Shown: positions 18,058-26,606, numbered from the stretch's first letter. The stretch: DNA of 43,018 nt from Phycisphaerae bacterium (GCA_028279405.1 JANQNU010000069.1:1-43018), one strand, 5' to 3'. The notes: generated by a model from the letters alone, not told the origin. Numbers and translations: made by a program.

Positions 18058-18741
18058 ATGAAACCGATGTTTCTTCGCACATGCGCACCGGTGGTAGGCC
18101 TCGGACTCCTGCCGTTGCTCCTGGCTCCGGCGATTGAAGTACCGAAAGAACCGCTCAAACTGCAACTGCCGAAGCCTGCGTTCAAGGGCACGCCCAAACA
18201 TGCGCCCCCCGGGGTCAACCTGGAACCGGCGAGAAAGGGCCCGCGGCCGGTGTTGATGGTCCCCAAGGGCACGACGCTGCTCTCCAAGCGAAAGCGAGTG
18301 ACCAGCAGTGACCCGGAGCCGATCATCGGTGAGCTTTCGCTCGTCACCGATGGCAGCAAGGAGGCCGCGGAAGGCGAGTATGTAGAACTCGGGCCCGGCA
18401 TTCAATGGGTCCAGATCGACCTCGGAAAACCGGCGGCGATACATGCAGTTGTTATCTGGCATTACCACATCAACGCCCGGATCTACCACGATGTGTCCGT
18501 CCAAGTCTCCAACGACAAGAAGTTTCGCAAGGACGTGAAGACGGTGTTCAACAGCGATCACGATAACTCATCACAGCGCGGCGTCGGCAAGGACAAGGAG
18601 TACTGGGAGACACACGAGGGGAAGCTGATCAAAGTGAACGGAGCGGTCGGACGCTACGTGCGGATCTACAGCAAGGGCAGCATCGCGGATGAGTTGAATC
18701 ACTACACCGAGGTGGAGATCTTCGGCAAACCGGCCAAGTAG
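18058..18741 (+). CDS. Exported protein with F5/8 type C (discoidin-like) domain
   Basis: 227 residues. ATG 18058 is chosen for GGAAG upstream and a clean signal peptide (about 1-26, VVGLGLLPLLLAPA); a TTG 24 bases earlier is possible. A Pro/Lys-rich linker (27-75) precedes a beta-rich domain (about 90-225) with discoidin landmarks: TDGSKEA, WVQIDLGKP, AVVIWHYHINARIYHDVSV, and VGRYVRIYS near the end. Such domains usually bind sugars or lipids at the cell surface. It is followed 57 bases later by the GH13 gene, which may be co-transcribed. Confidence 0.8.
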   Translation: MKPMFLRTCAPVVGLGLLPLLLAPAIEVPKEPLKLQLPKPAFKGTPKHAPPGVNLEPARKGPRPVLMVPKGTTLLSKRKRVTSSDPEPIIGELSLVTDGSKEAAEGEYVELGPGIQWVQIDLGKPAAIHAVVIWHYHINARIYHDVSVQVSNDKKFRKDVKTVFNSDHDNSSQRGVGKDKEYWETHEGKLIKVNGAVGRYVRIYSKGSIADELNHYTEVEIFGKPAK

Positions 18742-18797
18742 GGTATTGCCGGCAACGCGCCACGGCACTGGATCCGCATCGTCGGAAGGGATTTCGG

Positions 18798-20468
18798 ATG
18801 GATGGAACGACCGCCTCGTGCGCCCGGTCCTCGTCGCCGGAGTGGGCCCGGCACGCGATCTGGTACCAGATCATGCTCGACCGCTTTCGTAGCGGCAGCC
18901 AACAAAACAACCCGCCTCAGATACGGCCGTGGACCAGCGATTGGTTTACGCCGTCGCCGTGGGAACAGGCGATCAGTGACAACTTCTACGACTTCGTCTT
19001 TGGCCGGCTCTACGGCGGCGACCTCGACGGCCTGATCGAGAAGCTCCCCTACCTGGAAGATCTGGGGATCAATGCGATCTATCTCAATCCGGTCTTCGCC
19101 GCTCGGACGCACCATAAGTACGACGCCACGAATTACGTGCACATCGACAAGTACTTCGGACTCAACGGCAACGATGATGAACTCATGGCCCGCGAGGATC
19201 TGCTCGATCCGTCGACCTGGAGGTGGACAGACTCCGACAAGCGTTTTCTCGATTTTCTGAACGCCGCCCACGAACGCCACTTCCGGGTGATCATCGACGG
19301 CGTGTTCAACCACGTCGGAACACATCATCCCGCGTACCAGGACCTCATTCAGAATGGCCAGGCCTCGCGCTTCGCCGACTGGTTTGACGTGCATTCGTGG
19401 GACCCACTGCAGGTGCACGGATGGGCCGGCTTCAGCGAGTTGCCGGCGTTTCGCAAATCGGACCGAGGCCTGGTGAGCGCGACCGCGCACGAGCACATCT
19501 TTCACATCACGCGCCGTTGGATGGACCCGGACAACGACGGCGATCCTGCGGACGGAATCGACGGCTGGCGGCTCGACGTGCCATCCGAGATTCCGATGCC
19601 GTTCTGGGCAGAGTGGCGCGATCTGGTGAAGTCGATCAATCCCGATGCCTACCTTACCGGCGAGATCTGGACCCGTGCCGACGCCTGGCTCGACGGCAAT
19701 CATTTCGACGCCGTGATGAACTACGAGTTCGCGCGCTCCGCCGTCGACTGGATCATCAACCGCGCGTCGAAGGCGTCCGCGTCGCAGATCGACGAACGAT
19801 TGCGCACGTTGCGCGAGGCGTATGGCTGGGACGTGTCGCTGGTGCAACAGAATCTGCTGGACAGCCACGATACGGCCCGAATCGTCTCGATGGCCCGCAA
19901 TCCGGACCGCGACTACGAGCACGGACACCGGGCACAGAACGACCCGACCTACGATAACGGCAAACCGGAGCCGAGCGAGTACCGTCGCGTGCGGCTCGCT
20001 GTCGCGCTGCAGATGACCTACATCGGTGCGCCCATGGTCTACTACGGCGACGAGGCCGGCATGTGGGGCGGCGATGATCCGACCAATCGCAAGCCGATGA
20101 TCTGGGAAGATCTGTACCCTTACGAGTCGCCGAACGAGAACTTCGTGATGGTCGAACATCGTGATTTCTATCGCGCCGCGATTCACTTGCGACGCGCACA
20201 CGCGGCACTGCGCACCGGCGGGTACGAGACCCTGCTCATCAACGATGATGACGACGTTTGGGTGTACCGGCGCTGGAACGACAACGAACAGCTTATCGTT
20301 GCACTGAACGCGTCGACGGAACGCCGAACGTTCACGCTTTCGCTGCCCGAAGGGATGCCGACGCACTATCGCACCGTTCTGGGCAAACATGGAGACGTGT
20401 CGACCGAGGATGGTCAACTGACGCTTTCCGTACCGCACGTCGCAGGTGTGGTATTGCTCGGGACGTAG
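18798..20468 (+). CDS. GH13-family alpha-glucan-active enzyme (cyclomaltodextrinase/neopullulanase-like)
   Basis: 556 residues; ATG 18798 with GGAAGGG upstream. The alpha-amylase barrel motifs are present: DGVFNHVG (region I), GWRLDVPSE with nucleophile D260, TGEIW with acid/base E289, and LLDSHDTAR with D358. The early motif AIWYQIMLDRF and YGGDLDGLIEKL...NAIYLNPVF match intracellular cyclomaltodextrinase-type or related GH13 enzymes. The C-terminal 80 residues form the usual beta domain. No signal peptide, so probably cytoplasmic, unlike the exported discoidin protein upstream. Exact bond and substrate specificity are not determined. Confidence 0.92.
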   Translation: MDGTTASCARSSSPEWARHAIWYQIMLDRFRSGSQQNNPPQIRPWTSDWFTPSPWEQAISDNFYDFVFGRLYGGDLDGLIEKLPYLEDLGINAIYLNPVFAARTHHKYDATNYVHIDKYFGLNGNDDELMAREDLLDPSTWRWTDSDKRFLDFLNAAHERHFRVIIDGVFNHVGTHHPAYQDLIQNGQASRFADWFDVHSWDPLQVHGWAGFSELPAFRKSDRGLVSATAHEHIFHITRRWMDPDNDGDPADGIDGWRLDVPSEIPMPFWAEWRDLVKSINPDAYLTGEIWTRADAWLDGNHFDAVMNYEFARSAVDWIINRASKASASQIDERLRTLREAYGWDVSLVQQNLLDSHDTARIVSMARNPDRDYEHGHRAQNDPTYDNGKPEPSEYRRVRLAVALQMTYIGAPMVYYGDEAGMWGGDDPTNRKPMIWEDLYPYESPNENFVMVEHRDFYRAAIHLRRAHAALRTGGYETLLINDDDDVWVYRRWNDNEQLIVALNASTERRTFTLSLPEGMPTHYRTVLGKHGDVSTEDGQLTLSVPHVAGVVLLGT

Positions 20469-20502
20469 GAGGGGCGCGGGGCGCGGGTAACCCGCAGTCA
20501 GT

Positions 20503-20525
20503 CCCCACCCCAAGATGGGGTGGGG
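20503..20525. repeat. Perfect hairpin CCCCACCCC / GGGGTGGGG, copy 2
   Basis: Same stem, loop and flanking GCACC as at 6626-6648, starting 34 bases behind the GH13 stop. A further GGGGTGACGCACCC palindrome-like stretch follows near 20595-20608. No T-run. Confidence 0.7.
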
Positions 20526-20755
20526 CACCCAATGCGATCGGCTCAAAGGGCCTATTCCGGAACACGCAAGTGGAACGTTTCGCACTCCGAGGACGGGGTG
20601 ACGCACCCAACATCGATTTTTAACTTGCCTTTTGGCGAATCGTTGTGAAAATAGGTTCGAATGCGGCATGGGAAGGAAGCGGCCTGCCGCCACCCGCTCT
20701 TCTTGGTCCCAGTTCTGAACAATTCTAGTTTTGTGTACTGAGGAAGGAGAGTTCC

Positions 20756-21268
20756 ATGAATCGAGTCTTCGCCTTCATGGGGGTGACTGCCCTGCTGGCC
20801 ACTGCTGGCGCAGGGACGATCGAGTTCAATTTCCCGATCGACACGATCCAGGAAGTACCGGCGCCGAACATTCCGGTTGGCGCACCGGTCCCGGTCGGTA
20901 ACGGGGTTGTCACGCTCGACACGGACACGAACGAGGTGAGCTGGGAGATCAGCTACCAGGACCTCACAGGTCCGATCGTCGCTCCCGGCGCCCACATTCA
21001 CGGCCCGGCCGGCCCCGGCGCGACGGCGGGTGTTTTCGTATTCCTGGCCGGCGGATCCGGTGCCCCGCTCCCACAGCCCGCGACTGGCGTGCTGAGCGGG
21101 TCCACGACGCTGACCGCCGAGCAGGCGGGCTGGATCCTCGACGGCTTGGCGTATGTGAACATTCACACGGGCCTTAATCAGCCCGGCGAGATTCGCGGTC
21201 AGGTCGTACCCGAGCCGTCAACGCTCGCACTCGGCCTGCTCGCGCTTGGTTTCCTACGGCGACGCTAG
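20756..21268 (+). CDS. CHRD-domain protein with PEP-CTERM sorting tail
   Basis: 170 residues; ATG 20756 with AAGGAGAG upstream. Signal peptide about 1-19. The body has CHRD-domain landmarks: a strand-rich N-half, GAHIHGPAGPGATAGVFVFL, then AYVNIHTGLNQPGEIRGQV. The C-terminus VPEPSTLALGLLALGFLRRR is a textbook PEP-CTERM signal: PEP motif, hydrophobic helix, basic end. Such proteins are processed by an exosortase and sent to the outer surface or matrix; no exosortase gene is in this window. The role of CHRD domains in bacteria is uncertain. Confidence 0.92.
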   Translation: MNRVFAFMGVTALLATAGAGTIEFNFPIDTIQEVPAPNIPVGAPVPVGNGVVTLDTDTNEVSWEISYQDLTGPIVAPGAHIHGPAGPGATAGVFVFLAGGSGAPLPQPATGVLSGSTTLTAEQAGWILDGLAYVNIHTGLNQPGEIRGQVVPEPSTLALGLLALGFLRRR

Positions 21269-21365
21269 TTCTACGGGTCGGCGGGAGCCGGCGCCCGCCT
21301 CCATAGGTTGCCGCGCAGCCATATGGCTCGTCCGTGAGCAACGACCAAGCATCATCTGGCATACG

Positions 21366-21393
21366 CGGGTGCGCTCGATGTCGGGCGCACCCG
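21366..21393. terminator. Possible stem-loop behind the CHRD gene
   Basis: CGGGTGCGC (21366-21374) pairs with GCGCACCCG (21385-21393) around a ten-base loop, about 100 bases after the CHRD stop. There is no T-run, so terminator function is only possible. The rest of the gene-free stretch 21269-21612 shows no credible ORF. Confidence 0.35.
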
Positions 21394-21612
21394 TCGTCGT
21401 TCTGGGGCATGGCGGCGGCGATCGGGCCATTGGGCTCCCGATTGTCGACGTTGCAACTGGCGTTGATTTCAATCTCCGCGATCGGTTAGAACAGGTTTAG
21501 AGCCGCGGCGAACACTCGGTAGTTGTTGCGAGCGAGGCCGAGCTGTGAGCGCCGTCAACGGTCGTTGCCGCCCCATTCCGCTCCGATTCGGCAGCGACAG
21601 GAGGACGAATAC

Positions 21613-22893
21613 ATGCGTGCATTTGTTCCGAGCGTTTTCTGCGCAAGAGGTACGGGGTCGGTGAGTCGCATCATCGCGATCGGCGCTCTGCTGGCTATGG
21701 CAGCGGGTGCGTCAGCGGGCACGCCGCGCTATCGCGCGTTTGTGTATCCGCCGATCACGCAGCCGGACAACGGGCGTAACGTCGCGATCCCATTCGCGAT
21801 CAACCAAACCGGGGTTATCGTTGGATACGCCGCCCCGGAACCGTTTCATCCGCAGTCCGTGCCGGCCCGCGCCCAGGGGCAGACGATCACGGAACTGGGT
21901 GCCGCAAACGACTCGTTCAACCAGGCCTTCGGTCTGAACGACCACGACCTGGTCGTCGGGTTTTCGGGCTTTCAGCCGTACCGTTGGGACGACGACGCCG
22001 CCGTCATGCTGCCCGCCTTGCCGGGGTTCTTCTCCGGCGTCGCGTGGGACGCCAACAACCTCGATCAGATCTGCGGCAACTTCATCAACGACCTGGCAGG
22101 ATTCGATGTTCCCTGCTACTGGGAATCGCCATCTACGGAACCGGTAACGCTACAGGATCTCTCCGGGGGATCCGTCGGCGCCGCGTTTGCGATGAACGAT
22201 GCGGGCCAGATCGTCGGCGCCGTGCCTGGCCCGAACTTCTTCTTCATCGCGGTGCGCTGGGAGAACGCGACGGCGGCGCCGATGACCATCGGACCGCTTC
22301 CCGGCGGACGCCTCAGCGAAGCGCGCGCGATCAACGCGCTCGGCGACGTCGCCGGGCGCACCACGTATGAAGACAACTCCAGTCGGGCCATGCTGCTCGT
22401 CGACGAAACGGATGAGCTGATCGATATCGGCGTGCTCGCCGGAACCTACAGCGAAGCCTTCGGCGTCAACGACGACCGTGCCGTCGTCGGAACGTTCAAC
22501 GCAAACGGTGAACCGCACGCGTTCCTTTGGCAGGACGGAACGCTCCACGATCTGAACGAGCTCGTCGCGACGGCAAACGAGTCGTTCCTGTACCTCGCTT
22601 CCGCGGCCGATATCAACAATGCCGGCGAAATCGCGGCCGAGGCCGTCCTCGAACCAGGCCCCAAAGGCGCCCGGCGTTTCGTACGACTCATCCCGCTAAC
22701 GCCAGGAGATGTAAACTGTGACGGAACGGTCAGCGTCGGCGACATCAACCCGTTCGTGCTCGCGCTGACCGACCCTGAAGGCTATGCCGCCCAGTTCCCT
22801 GATTGCGAACTCCTGAATGCCGACTGCTCGAACGATGGGGTCGTTTCCGTTGGCGATATCAATTGTTTTGTCGGACTCGTGACCGGGGGGTGA
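21613..22893 (+). CDS. Secreted HAF-repeat protein with dockerin-like C-terminus
   Basis: 426 residues from ATG 21613; GTG 21661 (VSRIIAIGALLAM) would give a more compact signal peptide and is a real alternative. After a signal peptide ending near GASAG, the body holds imperfect 35-50 residue repeats of the HAF type, with cores such as AFGLNDHDLVVGFS, AFAMNDAGQIVGAV, ARAINALGDVAGRT and AFGVNDDRAVVGTFN followed by HAFLWQDG. These repeats probably form a beta-propeller outside the cell. The last 65 residues are the dockerin-like tag shared with the genes at 3559 and 9805. No enzyme motif is visible. Confidence 0.88.
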   Translation: MRAFVPSVFCARGTGSVSRIIAIGALLAMAAGASAGTPRYRAFVYPPITQPDNGRNVAIPFAINQTGVIVGYAAPEPFHPQSVPARAQGQTITELGAANDSFNQAFGLNDHDLVVGFSGFQPYRWDDDAAVMLPALPGFFSGVAWDANNLDQICGNFINDLAGFDVPCYWESPSTEPVTLQDLSGGSVGAAFAMNDAGQIVGAVPGPNFFFIAVRWENATAAPMTIGPLPGGRLSEARAINALGDVAGRTTYEDNSSRAMLLVDETDELIDIGVLAGTYSEAFGVNDDRAVVGTFNANGEPHAFLWQDGTLHDLNELVATANESFLYLASAADINNAGEIAAEAVLEPGPKGARRFVRLIPLTPGDVNCDGTVSVGDINPFVLALTDPEGYAAQFPDCELLNADCSNDGVVSVGDINCFVGLVTGG

Positions 22894-22920
22894 CCGAGGA
22901 GCGCACCTAAACCCCCCTTC

Positions 22921-22990
22921 CCCTCCCCTCGCTCGCGCTCATTGTGTGGCCGGCGGGCGCCAATCGAGCCCGGACCGCTTGCTCGCAATG
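22921..22990. repeat. Dispersed repeat family B, degenerate copy 4
   Basis: CTCGCTCGCGCTCATTGTGT, then CGAGCCCGGACCGCTTGCTC about 30 bases on. Arms are decayed relative to the copy at 17791. Confidence 0.45.
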
Positions 22991-23001
22991 ACGCTTGATC
23001 C

Positions 23002-23045
23002 AACGCACGTTCCGGACACTGGCGGACAAGCCGCCAGTGCCACCC
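23002..23045. repeat. Dispersed palindromic repeat family C, copy 1
   Basis: Contains CACTGGCGG (23017-23025), loop ACAAG, then CCGCCAGTG (23031-23039), flanked by ACGCACGTTCC on the left and CCACCC on the right. Further copies at 26304, 26440 and 35371 share flanks as well as the stem. Confidence 0.85.
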
Positions 23046-23169
23046 AGAATGGCCGAATCAGTCCGCGCTAACCACCTTCATGAAAAATCCACCAGTGCTG
23101 CCAACGCGACCTGGGCGATGTGGCCGGGTGTTGCTTTCGGGGAGCTGGGGCCGCGGCTAAAATCAAGGG

Positions 23170-26100
23170 ATGAGTACCGTGGACCAGGTCGAATCCCGGA
23201 CGCAGCAGCTCGGGCGGGAGATGCTCGAACGGCTCCGTAGCGGGCGGCCCTGGCCGTGGCAGTCTGCCTGGTGGCAGGAGCGGATGCTCCGGCAATGCAT
23301 GGCGGATGAGTGGTTCAAGGTCCAGTCGTTCCGCTTCGTCGACGCGCTGCCGATGATGAGTAGCGATACTGACATCGCGCGACACCTCCAGGAATACTTC
23401 GTCCATCCGGCCATGAGCACCAACGGCGGCGGCGCGCACCCCGCGGTGGAGGCGCCCGTCAAGCCCGGTGGGATGGCGCGGATGGTTTCACGCTGGATGG
23501 GCTGGCGCCGACCCGACACGCTGCGCGCCCGGTTCACCTCCGCACTGGCGCGGAAGATGTCGCACGCGATGGCCGGCACGTTCATCGCAGGGACGAACAT
23601 CGAAGAGGCCGTTCAGACCATCCGAACGATGCGCCGTCAAAAGCTCGCATTCACGATCGACCTGCTCGGCGAAGCGGCGTTATCGCCCTCCGAGGCTGAC
23701 GGTTACTACCAGACCTATCTAAGCCTCATCTCCGAACTGCCGCGACACGCGGCGCACTGGCAGACGATTCCGCAGATCGATACGTCGCAGGGGACGACGA
23801 TTCCGCGGGTGAATGTCAGCGTGAAAGTCACGTCGCTGCACCCGGGATTCGATCCGATTGCGCCCCAGGCCGCCAAGGACCGCGCGAAGGAGCGTCTGCG
23901 ACCGCTGCTCCGAAAAGCAATGGAGGCCGACGTTCATGTCCAGGTTGACATGGAGCACTACGCGATCAAGGACCTGACACTCGAACTGGTGCGGGAGTTG
24001 TTCTGCGAACCGGAGTTTCGCGACTACCCGCACCTCGGCGTCGTCATCCAGGCGTACCTCAAAGACGGCGACCGTGATACGGCTGATATGATCGCGTGGT
24101 CTCGGCGACGGGGTACGCCGATCTGGATTCGGCTGGTCAAGGGAGCCTATTGGGACACGGAAACCGTCGTCGCCGAACGCGAGCATCGGCGCTGCCCGGT
24201 ATGGACCGAGAAATGGCAATCGGACGCATGCTACGAACGGTGCGCGCAGGCGCTGATCGAGAACCACGATGTGATCCACACCGCATTTGCGAGCCACAAT
24301 GTTCGCAGCCTCGCATACGCGATGGCGTTGCGCGATGTGCATGAAGTCCCAGGGACCGCGTTCGAACTCCAGATGCTTTACGGCACGGGAGACCCGATCA
24401 AACGGGCGGCGGCCGAGATGGGTGAACGTTGCCGGGTGTATACGCCGTACGGCGCGCTGTTGCCGGGGATGGCATACCTGATCCGACGGCTGCTCGAGAA
24501 TACGGCGAACGAGTCATTCCTGCGCCAGGGCACGGACCAGGACACACCGATCGAGAAACTGCTCGCGAAGCCGGGAACGCCGGAGACGCGCATGGCACCG
24601 GCGCATGCGCCGCCGGACCCGCCGGAAGTGCCGACGAGGGAGAGATTCGTGAATATTGCGGACACGGACTGGTCGGAAGCGGAGAATCGTGACGCGATGA
24701 CGTCGGCGTTACGTGCCGCGCGAGCGCGATTCGACGAGGGCTACCCGCTGATCGTCGATGGCGACGAACTCACGACCGGGGCCTGGGTGGAATCGCACAA
24801 CCCGGCAAACCCGAAGGAGATCGTCGGCAAGGTTGCGCGCGCGGACGAAGCAGCGATCGATCGGGCCGTGAAGGTCGCCGTAGGCGCATGGCCGAAATGG
24901 CGCGGTCGGGGTTGGAAGGAACGAGCGGAGTACTTGTTCGCCGCAGCGGAGGCGCTCGAGCGTCGGCGAATGGAGTTCGCTGCCCTAGCGGTCCTGGAGA
25001 CCGGCAAGAGCTGGAAAGAGGCATCGGCCGAGGTGTCGGAGGCGATCGACTATCTGAACTTCTACGCCCACGAAGGCCCGAAGCTCAGCAGGCGCGACAA
25101 TACACGCGACGTTCCCGGCGAACGAAACGAGCAAGCGTACGACGCTCGTGGTGTGGTAGCGGTATTGAGCCCGTGGAACTTCCCGCTTGCGATGTTGTCG
25201 AACGCGATCGCCGGCGCGCTCGTCACCGGGAACACGATCGTGGCCAAGCCCGCGCACACGGCCGCGGTCATCGCCCAGCGTTTCGTACATCTGTTGCACG
25301 AGGTCGGGCTGCCGCGTGGGGTCGTGAACTTGCTGGCGGGTCCCGGTGAGGAAGTCGGGGCGGCAATGGTGCGGCACCGCGACGTCGCGATGGTCGCGTT
25401 CTCGGGCACACGGTCGGCGGGACTGGCGGTCAACCGTCTGGCCGCGGAACACGCCAACACGCGTTTTGGGCTGAAGTACGTGTCACTGGATCTGGGGGCC
25501 AGCAACGCGATCATCGTCGATGATGACGCGGATCAGGACGAAGCGATCAAGGGTGTGGTGGAGAGTGCGTTCAGTTTCGCAGGTCAGAAATGCACGTCGG
25601 CGACACGGATCGTGCTGCTCGACGGCGTTTTTGATCGATTCGCGAACCGTTTCGTTGAAACGGTCAAATCGCTTAAGCCGGGACCGCCGGAAGAGCCCGT
25701 CAACTCGTTTCCGCCGTTGATCGATGCTGCGGCGCAAGAAGCGGTGTGGGCGCTGGTATCGGCCGGAAAACAGGAAGCGAAATGCCTATTCGAGGGTGAA
25801 GTTGCGCCGGAACATGCAGAATCGGGCGGCTATTACATGCCGCCGATCGTTTTTGCAGACGTTTCGCCAACGTCGCGACTGGCGCAGGAAGAAGTCTTCG
25901 GCCCGGTCGTGTCCCTGTTACGGGCACGCGATATCGACCACGCGATCGAGCTCTTTAACGCATCGGACTACGGACTGGTCGGCGGGATCTTCTCACGGAG
26001 TCCGGCAAACATCGAGAAAGCCCGCCGACAGTGCTTGTGCGGGACGTTCTACATCAACCGTAAGATCACGGGCTCGCACGTCGGCTTGCAACCGTTTGGC

Positions 26101-26241
26101 GGCGTGAAGGCATCGGGCCACGGTGCAACGATCGGCAGCCCGGACTACCTGCTGCGATTCGTTGTGCCGCGAACAATCACCGAGAACACGCTGCGACGCG
26201 GTTTTGCCCCCAGCGAACAGGTGGCCGAAACGCTGGGATAG
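23170..26241 (+). CDS. putA: Bifunctional proline dehydrogenase / glutamate-semialdehyde dehydrogenase (PutA)
   Basis: 1023 residues from ATG 23170. The N-terminal half (about 150-470) is a proline dehydrogenase barrel: SVKVTSLHPGFDP, VQVDMEHYAIKDLTLE, IRLVKGAYWD, TAFASHNVRS and the late RRLLENTANESFLRQG. The C-terminal half (about 530-1000) is an aldehyde dehydrogenase: LSPWNFPLA, VAFSGTR, catalytic C808 in FAGQKCTSATR and EEVFGPVV. It oxidises proline to glutamate in two steps with FAD and NAD. No DNA-binding domain, as in short PutAs. Oddity: the usual ExGGKN motif before the cysteine reads DLGASN here (D774), replacing a normally conserved glutamate. Ordinary weak ribosome-binding site. 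Confidence 0.93.
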   Translation: MSTVDQVESRTQQLGREMLERLRSGRPWPWQSAWWQERMLRQCMADEWFKVQSFRFVDALPMMSSDTDIARHLQEYFVHPAMSTNGGGAHPAVEAPVKPGGMARMVSRWMGWRRPDTLRARFTSALARKMSHAMAGTFIAGTNIEEAVQTIRTMRRQKLAFTIDLLGEAALSPSEADGYYQTYLSLISELPRHAAHWQTIPQIDTSQGTTIPRVNVSVKVTSLHPGFDPIAPQAAKDRAKERLRPLLRKAMEADVHVQVDMEHYAIKDLTLELVRELFCEPEFRDYPHLGVVIQAYLKDGDRDTADMIAWSRRRGTPIWIRLVKGAYWDTETVVAEREHRRCPVWTEKWQSDACYERCAQALIENHDVIHTAFASHNVRSLAYAMALRDVHEVPGTAFELQMLYGTGDPIKRAAAEMGERCRVYTPYGALLPGMAYLIRRLLENTANESFLRQGTDQDTPIEKLLAKPGTPETRMAPAHAPPDPPEVPTRERFVNIADTDWSEAENRDAMTSALRAARARFDEGYPLIVDGDELTTGAWVESHNPANPKEIVGKVARADEAAIDRAVKVAVGAWPKWRGRGWKERAEYLFAAAEALERRRMEFAALAVLETGKSWKEASAEVSEAIDYLNFYAHEGPKLSRRDNTRDVPGERNEQAYDARGVVAVLSPWNFPLAMLSNAIAGALVTGNTIVAKPAHTAAVIAQRFVHLLHEVGLPRGVVNLLAGPGEEVGAAMVRHRDVAMVAFSGTRSAGLAVNRLAAEHANTRFGLKYVSLDLGASNAIIVDDDADQDEAIKGVVESAFSFAGQKCTSATRIVLLDGVFDRFANRFVETVKSLKPGPPEEPVNSFPPLIDAAAQEAVWALVSAGKQEAKCLFEGEVAPEHAESGGYYMPPIVFADVSPTSRLAQEEVFGPVVSLLRARDIDHAIELFNASDYGLVGGIFSRSPANIEKARRQCLCGTFYINRKITGSHVGLQPFGGVKASGHGATIGSPDYLLRFVVPRTITENTLRRGFAPSEQVAETLG

Positions 26242-26303
26242 GAGACCAGTCGATGCTGGTGCGCTCCTTGAAGAGAACGCCCCATACGCACGTTCTGGAT
26301 TCA

Positions 26304-26340
26304 GTGCACGTTCCGAGCACTGGCGGACAAGCCGGCAGTG
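26304..26340. repeat. Dispersed palindromic repeat family C, copy 2 (one arm altered)
   Basis: GTGCACGTTCCGAGCACTGG, then CGGACAAGCCGGCAGTG; the right arm carries GG in place of GC, so the stem is imperfect. It lies 62 bases after the putA stop. Confidence 0.75.
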
Positions 26341-26366
26341 GAAGATTTTGCACGAAATCCGGGTGG

Positions 26367-26388
26367 CACTGGTAGCTTGCTACCAGTG
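26367..26388. repeat. Palindrome CACTGGTAGC-TT-GCTACCAGTG
   Basis: Ten-base perfect stem with a two-base loop, between two family C copies and preceded by GGGTGG. The outer CACTGG/CCAGTG matches family C, so it may be a sister element. Confidence 0.8.
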
Positions 26389-26439
26389 TTCAGACGGTGC
26401 TTGCGCAGTATTCGCTAAATCCATCAAGCGATTTGACTA

Positions 26440-26483
26440 AACGCACGTTCCGAGCACTGGCGGACAAGCCGCCAGTGCCACCC
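26440..26483. repeat. Dispersed palindromic repeat family C, copy 3
   Basis: Stem CACTGGCGG (26455-26463) and CCGCCAGTG (26469-26477), loop ACAAG, with ACGCACGTTCCGAG before and CCACCC after. With the two elements above it occupies the gap 26242-26606, which has no gene. Confidence 0.85.
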
Positions 26484-26606
26484 TTAGGAGTCGGCTTCTT
26501 ACCGGAGCAGGCGGCGGATTCGCGGCGGTCGGCGATTCCATGCACGCTGGTAGTCAGCGCGCCGCGATACGGGTACGCTGACCTATTGGTACAAAGGAGG
26601 TGCGGC

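Noticed and set aside
18702..20693. 663-residue minus-strand open frame opposite the GH13 gene
   Set aside because: Low-complexity translation rich in Val, Arg and His, antisense to a gene with all catalytic motifs, and it runs into the hairpin repeat.
21246..21500. Small plus-strand ORF after the CHRD gene
   Set aside because: It starts inside the CHRD gene in another frame, with no ribosome-binding site and no protein-like features.
23002..26483. Family C repeats as integration (att) sites
   Set aside because: No integrase, tRNA or island-like content lies between copies; the genes inside are ordinary metabolism.
26397..26606. N-terminal extension of the aminotransferase
   Set aside because: It translates a family C repeat; AAAGGAGG before GTG 26607 fixes the start.
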